NCBI RefSeq assembly: GCF_030580655.1
Contig: NZ_JAUQTB010000001.1
Span: forward strand, 124,001-188,000
Source: Paenibacillus lacisoli
GTDB taxonomy: Bacteria; Bacillota; Bacilli; Paenibacillales; Paenibacillaceae
Direction of reading: 5' to 3'
Length of the DNA stretch: 64,000 nt
A model generated the notes under the pieces. It did not search any database and was not told the DNA's origin. It was given only the letters and a program-made list of their open reading frames with translations. Positions 8,988 to 18,104 of the stretch are shown here, in pieces (positions within the stretch are counted from its first letter, which is position 1; the number at the start of each line of letters is the position of its first letter). The position numbers were made by a program, and so were the translations under genes.

Positions 8988-9974
8988 TCATCCATCGGAA
9001 TCACATCGCCATTCAAAATAACCATGCGACGCAGCTTCACTCCGGCTTACAAATGCTTCCTCGGCCGGAAAAGGCCTTGCACAGGAATCAGAAGCATAAT
9101 AACGGATACCTGATGCGGGATCTGCACCTGCCCATATGGTTTCCTTTCTGACCAGCCTGCCTCCGCCCATTGCAAAGTTATTATAATAACGGTTACCTAC
9201 GGGAATCCCTTGTAGAAAAACAAGAATCCCTACATCCTCAATGGAGTTGTACCACTCTTCATCTGGGATAGTCGGAAGCATGAACTGGTAATTCTGAGCT
9301 CCGTTTCTTCCTACGGTCGGATGGGATTGGATCACAGTGGCCAAATCCTGTTGGATCCGGTTTACAATTGTTGAACGTCTGACTTGGTGGTACAGAGAGG
9401 TGTTCTGAAGCAAAGGGATTGAGGTCGCTCTGCCCGCCTCCGCCTGTTTCCCTTTTAGCCAGCGGCCTGCTGCAGCATCATAAGCTTCAAATTCATCATC
9501 CAATGTAAAATGAATCATGTTCCCTTGAGCATCCTGATAAACATAAGGCTTCAGTGCAGACCACACTGGTTTCTTCCGTTTTGTTCCGTCACTTGAAGTC
9601 CACTCCTCCTGGCTCAGGATATAGCAGCCCTCATAGTCGACAACCACCAAGGCAGGTATGTAGTCATACAGCTGTCGAAGCAGTGCAGGATTCTCGTCGA
9701 TACCCATATTCATGGCCAGTGACTTGGTGAAAATATCTAAGGCCATCTCTTTATTCGCCCTCACTTTTTTGCTCGAACCATATCCAGCCTCTTCCTCCAG
9801 CCTTTCATTGCGTGACAAGGCAGCGCCTGCATCCTGTACAGCTGTCTGAAGCGCAGATGTATATTTCTCCTCCAGCCATTGTACTTCCCGCTCGTCAGAC
9901 AGATGGATAGCAGCTATGACAAATATCGGCACGAACACAATGAGGAACAGCAGTCCTAAATCAGTAAGCTTCAT
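8988..9974 (-). CDS. membrane-anchored protein, last gene of the Tad-like cluster
   Basis: I do not recognise a named family. The 328 residues begin with one hydrophobic segment (about 7-24), then a long polar part that should lie outside the membrane, including an early stretch rich in Glu/Lys (35-80). It resembles the large minor-pilin or TadG-like proteins that close Firmicutes Tad loci in layout only. Its ATG lies inside the end of the preceding gene (14-base overlap), so the two are translationally linked. The C-terminus has two cysteines (SDSCARPF and WRCDSDG) that could form a disulfide. Confidence 0.7.
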   Translation of the reverse strand: MKLTDLGLLFLIVFVPIFVIAAIHLSDEREVQWLEEKYTSALQTAVQDAGAALSRNERLEEEAGYGSSKKVRANKEMALDIFTKSLAMNMGIDENPALLRQLYDYIPALVVVDYEGCYILSQEEWTSSDGTKRKKPVWSALKPYVYQDAQGNMIHFTLDDEFEAYDAAAGRWLKGKQAEAGRATSIPLLQNTSLYHQVRRSTIVNRIQQDLATVIQSHPTVGRNGAQNYQFMLPTIPDEEWYNSIEDVGILVFLQGIPVGNRYYNNFAMGGGRLVRKETIWAGADPASGIRYYASDSCARPFPAEEAFVSRSEAASHGYFEWRCDSDG

Positions 9975-10512
9975 TCAATACCATACCCCCGTAGGAGATA
10001 TATATGGATGAGGCATCTGCTTCCGTTGAAAGCAGCAGCATGCTGCGAAGCGATTCACTCATCGTACGATTTGTGTTGGTAATCCGGACCGAGAAAAAAT
10101 CATCCGCAGTCATTAAATATCTTCGTTCACCATCTTCAGATACAGAAGAACCAGGGTAAAGCTTCGCAAAAATCTGCGCATTATAATATCCATCGTAGAC
10201 CGTCTGGTAGCTGCCCTGGAAAGTGTCTGGTTCTGCAGCATCAAGATAATCCGGCACATACTTTAAATGTTGATGCTCCAAGTTTATATCATACAGATTC
10301 CCTGTCAGTGCCAGCTCATTGGTAAATTCACTGTACATCAGGGGTGTTATAAAGCCTTTGGTACGAACGGCATCCACGAAACGGGTCACCGCCTGCCGAG
10401 CAGCCAGTCTGCTCAGATCGTCCTGACGCTGTGCTGCTTCAGCAGCAGGATAGATGTATAGCAGCATAACGGCAAGCAGAGCTGCAAACACTTTGGAGAG
10501 AGAGTTAACCAC
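9961..10512 (-). CDS. secreted or membrane-anchored small protein of the Tad-like cluster
   Basis: A 183-residue protein with an N-terminal hydrophobic segment (8-26) that ends in AEAA, so it could be an anchor or a signal peptide. The body carries RFVDAVRTKGFITPLMYSEF and a TGNLYDINLEH segment; I associate this kind of pattern with small proteins of Gram-positive Tad and conjugation-type loci, but this is recollection, not proof. The start is GTG, six bases after AAAGGAGGG, and overlaps the preceding stop by one base (TAGTG). Confidence 0.65.
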   Translation of the reverse strand: MVNSLSKVFAALLAVMLLYIYPAAEAAQRQDDLSRLAARQAVTRFVDAVRTKGFITPLMYSEFTNELALTGNLYDINLEHQHLKYVPDYLDAAEPDTFQGSYQTVYDGYYNAQIFAKLYPGSSVSEDGERRYLMTADDFFSVRITNTNRTMSESLRSMLLLSTEADASSIYISYGGMVLNEAY

Positions 10513-10913
10513 TAGGTTCCCTCCTTTAAAAAGCGGATCATTTTAATTTCCCCTTGTGAGTCCCTATCGTAACTGATCTTATAACGACTCTGAAGGGACG
10601 TAATGGAGACAAGCCGTTCTAACACATTCTCCAAATCCTCATCAGCCTGAATAAAAACACCGTCCACTTCAATGGGCGGCCTGCCGCCCTTCATTACTCT
10701 GACGTACATCACTACTTCACCGCTCGTATAATACGACGGAAAGACTGCCTGACTGCTCAATTGGATCCGTCCATCCCTTGCCTCAGCATGTGACCGAAAC
10801 GTATAAAGGGATTGTTCGAGCCCTCCAGCTGTCTCGAATGAGAACATACAAGCTGTTACGAACAGCAGAAGTCCAGCCGCGGTGAACAGCATATGACTAA
10901 GCGCTGAATGCAT
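10512..10913 (-). CDS. small membrane-anchored protein, pseudopilin candidate
   Basis: A 133-residue protein with a single N-terminal hydrophobic helix (8-27) and a polar C-terminal domain with DRDSQGEIKMIRF. There is no classic Gly-Phe-Thr or Flp-type G/xxxxEY peptidase site. It starts 7 bases after the preceding gene with no good ribosome site, which suggests translational coupling. Position and shape fit a minor pseudopilin; function is inferred from context only. Confidence 0.6.
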   Translation of the reverse strand: MHSALSHMLFTAAGLLLFVTACMFSFETAGGLEQSLYTFRSHAEARDGRIQLSSQAVFPSYYTSGEVVMYVRVMKGGRPPIEVDGVFIQADEDLENVLERLVSITSLQSRYKISYDRDSQGEIKMIRFLKEGT

Positions 10914-10919
10914 AGTTAA

Positions 10920-11405
10920 TCAAGATTGGCTGAAGATCAGCCCGCGTACTACATTGGAGCTGTCTTTAACAATCTCGGCTTTAAATTTTCCGCTGGGATT
11001 TACATATTCGTTCAACTTCTCATCAAGTGTGTTTTGAAGCCGGCCCAAGCGGTCGTTCGGATTCAGGACGGAACCATACTGATCAGATCCCGCAGAGCTG
11101 TTAAGACTGAGCGCGTTGCCGTACCATTGACCTGCCTGGTTTTTGCCTGTAATAATCCGGATGCCAAACTGATCCTTATCTTTAAACTTCCGCAGCGCAT
11201 TGGTTACCTGCGAGCCGCTGATTGTTGTCCCGTCATACACCGTAAAAGAAGCTTGTGACAGCTCGGTCTGGATGTCGGCAAAGTTATTTTGGGCCGTTTT
11301 GGTTGCTTCCTGTGCCGAAATAAATAGAATGACAACAATAGTGATCAGGGCAATCGTCAAAAAAATTCCCGCTGCAACCTTTAAAGCTGTTGATGCATTA
11401 TTCAT
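10920..11405 (-). CDS. pilin-like membrane-anchored protein of the Tad-like cluster
   Basis: A 161-residue protein: a short polar N-terminus, one membrane helix (about 9-30), a coiled-coil-prone stretch (AQEATKTAQNNFADIQTELS), and a domain with TVYDGTTISGSQVTNALRKF. I recall similar YDGxxxSGSQVxNAxRK segments in small single-helix Firmicutes proteins, often misnamed ABC permease. It may be the main structural subunit. No prepilin peptidase site is visible and none of the neighbours is a peptidase, so if it is a pilin it may not be processed. It follows the TadB/TadC-like gene by 30 bases. Confidence 0.65.
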   Translation of the reverse strand: MNNASTALKVAAGIFLTIALITIVVILFISAQEATKTAQNNFADIQTELSQASFTVYDGTTISGSQVTNALRKFKDKDQFGIRIITGKNQAGQWYGNALSLNSSAGSDQYGSVLNPNDRLGRLQNTLDEKLNEYVNPSGKFKAEIVKDSSNVVRGLIFSQS

Positions 11406-11435
11406 CTATTTATCCTCCATCGTTCTTAATGATAG

Positions 11436-13505
11436 TCAGATCTTTTGGATTTGATCATAGTAGTCATTCATCTGGATAAAGCTCATGCCGATCAGCGGCA
11501 TCACGAGATACAGGAATATGAGGCCATACATAGGCGTGAACCCGATTAATCGTCCCCAGGAAGCCTTGGCTTCAATGATCCGCGTGTATTCCTGTTTGCG
11601 CTGTTCAAAATAAAAGGCCATCCTGCCCTCCAGATCATCAAATGCCTCCCAAATCGTCACCCTTCCAAGACCCAATTGCAGCTTATCAATCAAATGCTGG
11701 AATTCTGAGAAAGTCACTTCTTCACGAAGCTGTTCCAAAGCCATCTCTGGCCCGTGCTCAAAATGAAGCAGACTTTTCTGAATAGGTTCCTTGAAAATGA
11801 CGGCAAAGCGGTTCATCCATTCCAGCATTTCCTCAACGGAGATGCGCTCCATCTCACACAGTATGGATAAAATAGTCTGAAACTGGTAAACCTCATGCCT
11901 CATGTCAAGGGAACGCATTTTTTTGTGAAAATACAACACCCACACCGGAAGCCAATAAGCGGTAACAGCGGCCCCTAGGCAGAGGAGAACCTCCCACCAT
12001 TTCATATATTCCTGGTTCCATAACTGCAGCTTTTCCTGTATACGGTGCACCATTTCGTTCAGACGATCAGGAGCTAAGGAACGATGAGCGGCCGACTGCG
12101 TTTCCTTTGCAATCTCATTAAAACCTGCTTCACTCGACATCTTCAGCCTGTGCATAACTTCATAGTCGGCCGCAGCCTCCTGATACGCTTCCTGAAGCTG
12201 AAAAGCATTCATTCTTCCGAACATTCTTCCATCCGATACGGGATCATGAATAATATGCTGCTTCTGCAAAATGTGCAAAGAAAAAAGAGTGACCAGGCAA
12301 ACGATCAAACTGATCAGGAACGCAAATATCCTGCGGACATACAGCCATTCCACTTTACCTGTACTGTTCGTATCCCGCAGGAGCCTGACCTTAGTCATAT
12401 ATACCGGACTGCCAGGCTGCGGACAGAATAATCTGAGACTCAGCCGAACCCATTTCCGATCTGACCATTTCTCTTCCCAACGCTGCCCGTCCTGACCTGC
12501 CCTATAGCCTGTCTCCCTTACGGTGTTAAGCTTCTGCAGCAGGATATAAGCTAGAACTACAATGGCATACAGAATCAGTTTGGTAATCCAGCCTAACTTT
12601 CCATCATAAAATGTATTCATCGTCGGAAAATTGGACTGGGCCCAGCGCTGAATCGGCAGGATAAACAATACCGGCGCCAACGCAATGATGTGCAGTCCCT
12701 TTAGCAGGTAATCCAAACGATCACGGCGCAGCAGTTCCAGCTGAATCTCCTGCATCAACCCCTCAATGCCTTTTAAATATATGGAGCCATGCTTCTTTGA
12801 TCGATCACCAAGCTCCAGAACCATAAATGAAATACCGGCAAAAGCTTTTAGAAAACGGTTGGGGGCCCTCTCATAATACTGCTCCAGAGCCGCAGCAGGA
12901 TCCGTGTCGCATAATGCCTCATATATCTGCATGGCATGCAGGGATGCCTCTCCTTCCATGAACTCTGCCGCTTCGGCTAATGCTTCCTCTACCATGCTGT
13001 GCTGCTGATAGCGGTGCCTGACATCTCCGAACAGCTCCATCATACTGGAGAGGAGACGCCGTTCCAGTCGCTGTACAGCAAGGTCAATGACAAGACTGTT
13101 CAGGACAACCGCACAGAGCAGTATAAGGATCAGGACAGACAGCCCTGGTCTCATCCAAATTAATGTCGCACCAGAGAGCATCACGATTACAGATACTGTC
13201 AGCATAAGTTCCATCGTTTTGCGCCGGAGCTGATACTCAGTATAAACTCCTGCCGCTGCAATCTTTCTGCGAACTCGAGCGGTATATCCGTCCACCAACG
13301 CCAGCCGGGAGCACAACGCATAAGCGGAAATCAATCCCCGGTTCCATGCATCCTTCCATGACCATCCGCCTTGGCTGCTACCCGGGATTGCATGCAGGAC
13401 TGCCATACGCCGCTCGAACCGTACCCTCCAGTTCACGAGAATCAGCATGACCGTTAATCCGAGCAGTGAAGCAAGCAGAACATAGATAAGTACTGTATTA
13501 AGCAT
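11436..13505 (-). CDS. double T2SSF-type platform protein (TadB-TadC-like fusion)
   Basis: A membrane protein of 689 residues with two halves. Each half has cytosolic helical blocks rich in Glu, Gln and Arg and pairs of membrane helices, the layout of the inner-membrane platform proteins TadB and TadC that couple the ATPase to the growing fibre. The final part (FDDLEGRMAFYFEQRKQEYTRIIEAK, shown here from its conserved look, then a helix pair) fits a T2SSF end. In most Tad systems these are two genes. The ATG at 13503-13505 follows GGGGG by 10 bases and overlaps the upstream stop by 8 bases; an in-frame ATG at 13550 would overlap it by 53 bases and lacks a ribosome site. Confidence 0.75.
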   Translation of the reverse strand: MLNTVLIYVLLASLLGLTVMLILVNWRVRFERRMAVLHAIPGSSQGGWSWKDAWNRGLISAYALCSRLALVDGYTARVRRKIAAAGVYTEYQLRRKTMELMLTVSVIVMLSGATLIWMRPGLSVLILILLCAVVLNSLVIDLAVQRLERRLLSSMMELFGDVRHRYQQHSMVEEALAEAAEFMEGEASLHAMQIYEALCDTDPAAALEQYYERAPNRFLKAFAGISFMVLELGDRSKKHGSIYLKGIEGLMQEIQLELLRRDRLDYLLKGLHIIALAPVLFILPIQRWAQSNFPTMNTFYDGKLGWITKLILYAIVVLAYILLQKLNTVRETGYRAGQDGQRWEEKWSDRKWVRLSLRLFCPQPGSPVYMTKVRLLRDTNSTGKVEWLYVRRIFAFLISLIVCLVTLFSLHILQKQHIIHDPVSDGRMFGRMNAFQLQEAYQEAAADYEVMHRLKMSSEAGFNEIAKETQSAAHRSLAPDRLNEMVHRIQEKLQLWNQEYMKWWEVLLCLGAAVTAYWLPVWVLYFHKKMRSLDMRHEVYQFQTILSILCEMERISVEEMLEWMNRFAVIFKEPIQKSLLHFEHGPEMALEQLREEVTFSEFQHLIDKLQLGLGRVTIWEAFDDLEGRMAFYFEQRKQEYTRIIEAKASWGRLIGFTPMYGLIFLYLVMPLIGMSFIQMNDYYDQIQKI

Positions 13506-15411
13506 GAACAACTGTCCCCCAATGAACTGCCAGAAAGTGTTCAAATTCATCCCGATCTTGCGCGTTCATCTGCTCCTTCATCTCTTTTGCATTCATTTGA
13601 GAAATGGCGTGTCGGGTTATGTAATGCCCATTCTCGTACTCCACAATATTGCGGGTAATAAACCTCGTGCGATTCAGTCTCTTCCCCATGTATTCTCGGC
13701 TAACGACTGACCATTGTTTTATATAATCCATATCTTCCAAAGGCTCCGTATCCGAATTCTCCAGTCCTGCGTCTATAGGTATACATTCCGTTATTCTTTC
13801 GATATACCGCCGGCCATCCGCATCTTTCTTCAAGTGGACATCAAAGTTAATAACACTGACAACCTGCTCCTCCGCAACATCTTCCTGCTGAAACACGCCT
13901 GCTTTCAAAAGAGAATTGCGAAGAGAAAATACCAGGTCCCGGAATGTTTTGGCATGGTGTGTAAATACGGTAAATAAACTGGCGACCTGGGACATCTGAA
14001 TCATCCAGGCTGCTACTCCGTCACTGGCGACCTCCCCAAGAATGTTTACCGTACCATCCGTTTTTTTCTGGAGGTCCAAGCCATCCTGCCCCGAGATATG
14101 ATCCGTCTCCTTAAAAGACAAAATGTTTCGCCGGCTGTACATCCTCCTCAAATGAAGTTCAAAAGCCATCTCCTGTACACGTAATGTGTACATAGCATAA
14201 ATATGACCAACCATAGCCATGAGCATGGTCGTCTTACCTGATCCTTGAGCACCTGTAATAGCTGTAATCCGGCTGCCCTTCATCAGAAAGGATAGAAGCT
14301 GTATTGGGAGTTCCGCATTCGGCCCGGTAATCAATTGCTCCAATGTCGCTTTCGCGGTATCAAATTTCCTGACAAAGAAAGCCCATGACTCTGAAAAAGG
14401 CGGACGCACCACAACGACCCTGGATCCATCCTTCATCTCATTCACTTTATAACCGTTGGCCTCAGAAAGCTGTCCCGGATGATTATATTTGTAGATGTTC
14501 TGACAGACGCGTTTTAATTCAGATTCTGATCCGAAAGAGAGAAAAGAGAAGTGTATCGATTTTCCTTTATAAAAGACCCAGACACTCTCACATCCATTAG
14601 CCGGCTGAACAGGAATTTGTTCCGGCAGCCCCCCTTCCAGGCTCCATCGCATCACGGGCTCCTGCTCCTGAATCCAGCTGGATTCTGTGATCCCGCTGAC
14701 CCCACCGCTTACTCCGTCAATTCTCTGATCACGGATGTCATCCGCAACAGAGAAACCTTTGTACTGCTGATAGACACGCTGTGCAATGATTTGAAGTTTG
14801 TCATGAAAGTGAAGCATCTGATACTCACAGCGGAAAATATGGTCTATATCATCATGGTCTACCCAATATGATTCCGAACCGGGTCCATCCCCCTCCATTC
14901 CTGGTCTAAGCTGTGCTAATCCATAGGTATCAAGCATCCTGGCCAAGGCATCGGCCCCGAACTGCTGCTGGAATAAATAAAATATAATTTCAAACTTGTC
15001 CTGACTCGTTAGTAAATCCGGATTCTCAAACGGAATCAAGCTGTCAGCTTGACTCTCCTGCAGCCCATATCCTTGAATCAGCAGATCGGCAATCATTTGT
15101 TTTACAAATTTTTTGTCATCTACACTTCCTGAGACACATCCTTTTAACGCTTTACGAAGTTCCGTACGCTGTTGTAATCTCCGCTTGTATTCCTCTTCTC
15201 CAAGTCCCGCATCCGCCAATTGACGATGGCTGAGCTCATGAAGTGCATTTTTAATATAATGAATGATGACATCCATGCTAATAGTGGTGTGATCCGATGC
15301 ATGCTCCAGAGGAGACTGCTTACGGGAACGCATCCAGCTTACAGCGATATAGCAGAGACACCCTAAACCGATGATACTCGTCATTAGGACGTTTAAAAGG
15401 GCTGACCGCAT
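13498..15411 (-). CDS. CpaF/TadA-type secretion ATPase with N-terminal membrane helix
   Basis: The motor ATPase of the cluster, 637 residues. The C-terminal half has Walker A GAQGSGKTT near residue 385, an Arg-rich loop RRMYSRRNI, the Walker B-like TVNILGEVASDG, and a His box VFTHHAKT, all typical of the T2SS/T4P/Tad ATPase family. Unlike the usual soluble CpaF, the first 26 residues form a hydrophobic segment followed by RSRK, which suggests tethering to the membrane. The part from 45 to 340 is divergent. It abuts the MinD-like gene; its P-loop is the only fully intact one among the cluster's MinD-like and secretion ATPase domains. Confidence 0.87.
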   Translation of the reverse strand: MRSALLNVLMTSIIGLGCLCYIAVSWMRSRKQSPLEHASDHTTISMDVIIHYIKNALHELSHRQLADAGLGEEEYKRRLQQRTELRKALKGCVSGSVDDKKFVKQMIADLLIQGYGLQESQADSLIPFENPDLLTSQDKFEIIFYLFQQQFGADALARMLDTYGLAQLRPGMEGDGPGSESYWVDHDDIDHIFRCEYQMLHFHDKLQIIAQRVYQQYKGFSVADDIRDQRIDGVSGGVSGITESSWIQEQEPVMRWSLEGGLPEQIPVQPANGCESVWVFYKGKSIHFSFLSFGSESELKRVCQNIYKYNHPGQLSEANGYKVNEMKDGSRVVVVRPPFSESWAFFVRKFDTAKATLEQLITGPNAELPIQLLSFLMKGSRITAITGAQGSGKTTMLMAMVGHIYAMYTLRVQEMAFELHLRRMYSRRNILSFKETDHISGQDGLDLQKKTDGTVNILGEVASDGVAAWMIQMSQVASLFTVFTHHAKTFRDLVFSLRNSLLKAGVFQQEDVAEEQVVSVINFDVHLKKDADGRRYIERITECIPIDAGLENSDTEPLEDMDYIKQWSVVSREYMGKRLNRTRFITRNIVEYENGHYITRHAISQMNAKEMKEQMNAQDRDEFEHFLAVHWGTVVHA

Positions 15412-16251
15412 TTATGCGCCCCTCTCGATCTGCTTAAGTATTGACTGCAGACCGCTGTTCTCCAGGATCATCTTCGTTAGATCATGCATGCCCTCTTGCC
15501 AGTCAGATCTTACTCTGGATGAATTCATATTCTGCTGTACCCAGGACTTCATATCTTTGCGGTTCCATGAGTCCATGACATCTGTATGATAAGGCACAGT
15601 ATATATAGGCTGCTTCACATCGTATCTACGCCTGATGTTCGCGGCTGTAAATCTCGACGTTATGTCATATTTAGGGATTGTGTACAGCTGCTCCTTCTCT
15701 GCTAGCATCTCAGGCCACTGCTCCTGACTGAAAAAAATATCCAAATCACTCGTATTCTGTGTTAATGAAACGACAACAAGATCAGCTTTTTTCATAACAT
15801 TCAGCTCCTTTTCCTGCAGCAGCATTCCGCTGCCCAAATCTACAATTACAAGTTCATAATATTGACTTGCCGTATCCATTACCGTATTCACGAGAGCCGG
15901 GTTATCGGTCTGATATCTGAAATCAGCACTCTCAATACCCATCAGAACATCCAGCCTTTCTTCAAGCATAGGAAGGGTATAGCTGCAGAAATTGTATTTC
16001 GTCAGGGAACGGCTCAGATACATGCGCTGCATTGCATCCCATCCATGATTACTAAAGTGATAATCCGGATTATCAGTTCCTGTTCCACCAGCTAAAGAAA
16101 GTCCTTGTTCAGGCCCGTTTCCCCTACACCCAAGATGAGTCAGAAGCTGACGGATGCGATACCGGAAACCTAACGTAAGGGCAGAAGCCAAAGCCAGGGT
16201 AGACGACCCGCTGCGTCCCTGAACCGGGCTCCAGAAGACAACCATACTCAT
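15412..16251 (-). CDS. CpaE/MinD-like protein with degenerate P-loop
   Basis: A 279-residue MinD/ParA-fold protein of the CpaE type. The N-terminal loop reads SPVQGRSGSSTLAL where a deviant Walker A would read KGGxGKT, so both key lysines are replaced (Gln and Ser). The strand-plus-loop YELVIVDLGSG matches the ParA/MinD Walker B region. CpaE proteins place Tad machinery at the cell pole in other bacteria; ATP hydrolysis looks unlikely here. The ATG at 16249-16251 is preceded by AAAGGAG and overlaps the upstream stop (ATGA). Confidence 0.75.
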   Translation of the reverse strand: MSMVVFWSPVQGRSGSSTLALASALTLGFRYRIRQLLTHLGCRGNGPEQGLSLAGGTGTDNPDYHFSNHGWDAMQRMYLSRSLTKYNFCSYTLPMLEERLDVLMGIESADFRYQTDNPALVNTVMDTASQYYELVIVDLGSGMLLQEKELNVMKKADLVVVSLTQNTSDLDIFFSQEQWPEMLAEKEQLYTIPKYDITSRFTAANIRRRYDVKQPIYTVPYHTDVMDSWNRKDMKSWVQQNMNSSRVRSDWQEGMHDLTKMILENSGLQSILKQIERGA

Positions 16252-16964
16252 GCCTGTCTCCTTTCTGCAATCTTCCACAATCTGCGGCTGTAGCGCTCTT
16301 CCCAGCCTGTCAGCCTGCTGACCAATTGTCTCAGCTCCCGCTTGTATCGCCGGCTCAGCGGCTTGATCCGCAGACTTTGATTGTGTTCGTTCTCCAGTCT
16401 GAGCGCTACGTTACTTTCATCCAAGGGAAGGAACGTCAACTCCGGATGCCACATGATCCCGCACTTTGCGAGATAGCTGGTCAAATAATGATTATGCAGC
16501 TGCGAATCAACGGTCTGAACATAAACGGAATAAAATGGGCTGTCCCGTTCGATCAGCCCTGTTTCTATTTGATTTTCCAGCCACTTCCTGCCCCGCTCAA
16601 GCTGCATTCTGCCATAATCACTGACCCATACGCGGGCGGCAGCCGAACGGAACAGCTCTGCATCTGCGAACTGTTCGACTTCAAGGTCAATCAGCACATA
16701 GTCATAGGCTTCCTCCATTCTCATTCCCTGCTCTTCCAAGTATCCGGACAGTTGATTGTAATGCTGGAATCCTTCTGCTACATCAAAGCCGGCAAATTGA
16801 GTAATCTGCAGAAATAACCCTAATTTCGGAATGCTGTACTGATATCTCCCCAACCTGGTAGCGTCGACCAGTAAAACTCGTTTTCCGGAAGAAGTCACCA
16901 GCTTGCTAAGATAGAGCAGAATATCACTTTTATCAGCCATACCTGCAAAAATCCAGATGTTCAT
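16248..16964 (-). CDS. second MinD-like protein without functional P-loop
   Basis: A 238-residue protein whose start (MNIWIFAGMADKSDILLYL) and next strand (GKRVLLVDATRLG) align in layout with the first strands of MinD/CpaE proteins, and YDYVLIDLEVEQF stands in the Walker B position. The P-loop has lost its glycines (AGMADKSD). The C-terminal third is Arg-rich. I infer a scaffold or partner role for the neighbouring MinD-like protein. AGGAGGG lies 5 bases before the ATG. Confidence 0.65.
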   Translation of the reverse strand: MNIWIFAGMADKSDILLYLSKLVTSSGKRVLLVDATRLGRYQYSIPKLGLFLQITQFAGFDVAEGFQHYNQLSGYLEEQGMRMEEAYDYVLIDLEVEQFADAELFRSAAARVWVSDYGRMQLERGRKWLENQIETGLIERDSPFYSVYVQTVDSQLHNHYLTSYLAKCGIMWHPELTFLPLDESNVALRLENEHNQSLRIKPLSRRYKRELRQLVSRLTGWEERYSRRLWKIAERRQA

Positions 16965-16991
16965 ATAAACCCTCCTAGTATAGATAACAGA

Positions 16992-18056
16992 CTAAAATGA
17001 ATCTTCCGTGCCCGATGACGAGGTGCCGTTTCGCAAAATTTCATTCTGTTCCTGCAGATCAGCAGGTTGGCCGTTTGTTTCTTTGACGGTGCTCTCATTC
17101 ATTTCTGAAGAAACCACAGGTTCCAAGGGGCTGACCGAAGCAGAGCCCGAAGCGCTCATACGCTCCTCATTATGAATTTCAGCTTCGAGCCCTCTGGACA
17201 CAGGCCGGTCAGAGCTCAGAATCGAATCACTCGATATTAAATTATTGTTGTTAGATGAAACTAAAGATTTTTCCAACGTGTTTCTCATACTTGTTGCCAA
17301 AGCCCGTTCGGCCTGTTGGACAATGTTAGGATCACCTGCCATCAGCTTGATGACATCATGATTGGCAGGATAGGTCGGGATTGCTTCCTTCTGAAATTCC
17401 GGTTCTACGTAGGTAAGAGCGTAGATCGAGGCCTTGTGAAGATAAGCGTCAACAATTGCACTGGACAGTGTGAGAATTTCCTGCTCAGTCAGAGTAAACC
17501 ATATATTAGGTGCGCTCAAAATGTTGATTTTCTTCTTGGCCAGAATAATAAAATCCTGACCGCTTGGAAACTGTATCCGCAGGTCGACGACATCGCCAGT
17601 CTTCAGATTGCTAGGCAATAAGGCAGCACCGAACTGCCGGTGCCGAAGATCGTGGGAGACTGGACTCTGATCGTTCAGCATGCCTGTAGTCAAAACCGTT
17701 GACTTCTGTAACGGAATCTTGACCGTCTTTCCGGCCGGCTTACTCCGATCCGAAATCACATTAGCTGGTGCTATTCCGGCAGGGATATGGCGCAGCTGTA
17801 AGTCTTCTGCCTTAATCGTAACCCCGGCTGCGATATCTCTGATCAGAACATAGGCTGCTATCTGCTGCTGATCCTGCACGCTTTGCTTCTGTACTTCCTG
17901 TTTGAACTGTGTAACCTGGTCGGAAGCTTGCTGACGGACTGTGCGGAGCTGAACGTGGCTGTAGAACACATATATGATAAAAATTAGTCCGACAACTCCT
18001 GCTCCCACGCTGCCCGCCAGCAGCAGCTGTCTGCTCTTTTTCCGAAGTTTGAACAC
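16992..18056 (-). CDS. SAF-domain CpaB/RcpC-like protein
   Basis: A 354-residue protein anchored by one N-terminal helix (about 11-33), followed by a coiled-coil-prone stretch and an SAF domain: YVLIRDIAAGVTIKAEDL, then VISDRSKPAGKTVKIPLQKST. This is the CpaB/RcpC layout; in Gram-negative Tad systems CpaB helps assemble the outer channel, which Gram-positives lack, so here it may act in the wall space. The last 90 residues are Ser/Asn/Glu-rich and probably unstructured. The start is GTG, six bases after GCAGGAGG. Confidence 0.83.
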   Translation of the reverse strand: MFKLRKKSRQLLLAGSVGAGVVGLIFIIYVFYSHVQLRTVRQQASDQVTQFKQEVQKQSVQDQQQIAAYVLIRDIAAGVTIKAEDLQLRHIPAGIAPANVISDRSKPAGKTVKIPLQKSTVLTTGMLNDQSPVSHDLRHRQFGAALLPSNLKTGDVVDLRIQFPSGQDFIILAKKKINILSAPNIWFTLTEQEILTLSSAIVDAYLHKASIYALTYVEPEFQKEAIPTYPANHDVIKLMAGDPNIVQQAERALATSMRNTLEKSLVSSNNNNLISSDSILSSDRPVSRGLEAEIHNEERMSASGSASVSPLEPVVSSEMNESTVKETNGQPADLQEQNEILRNGTSSSGTEDSF

Positions 18057-18104
18057 ATTATGCCTCCTGCCTTTTAGGTCTGCTGTTCATTTGACAGCCA
18101 CTTT

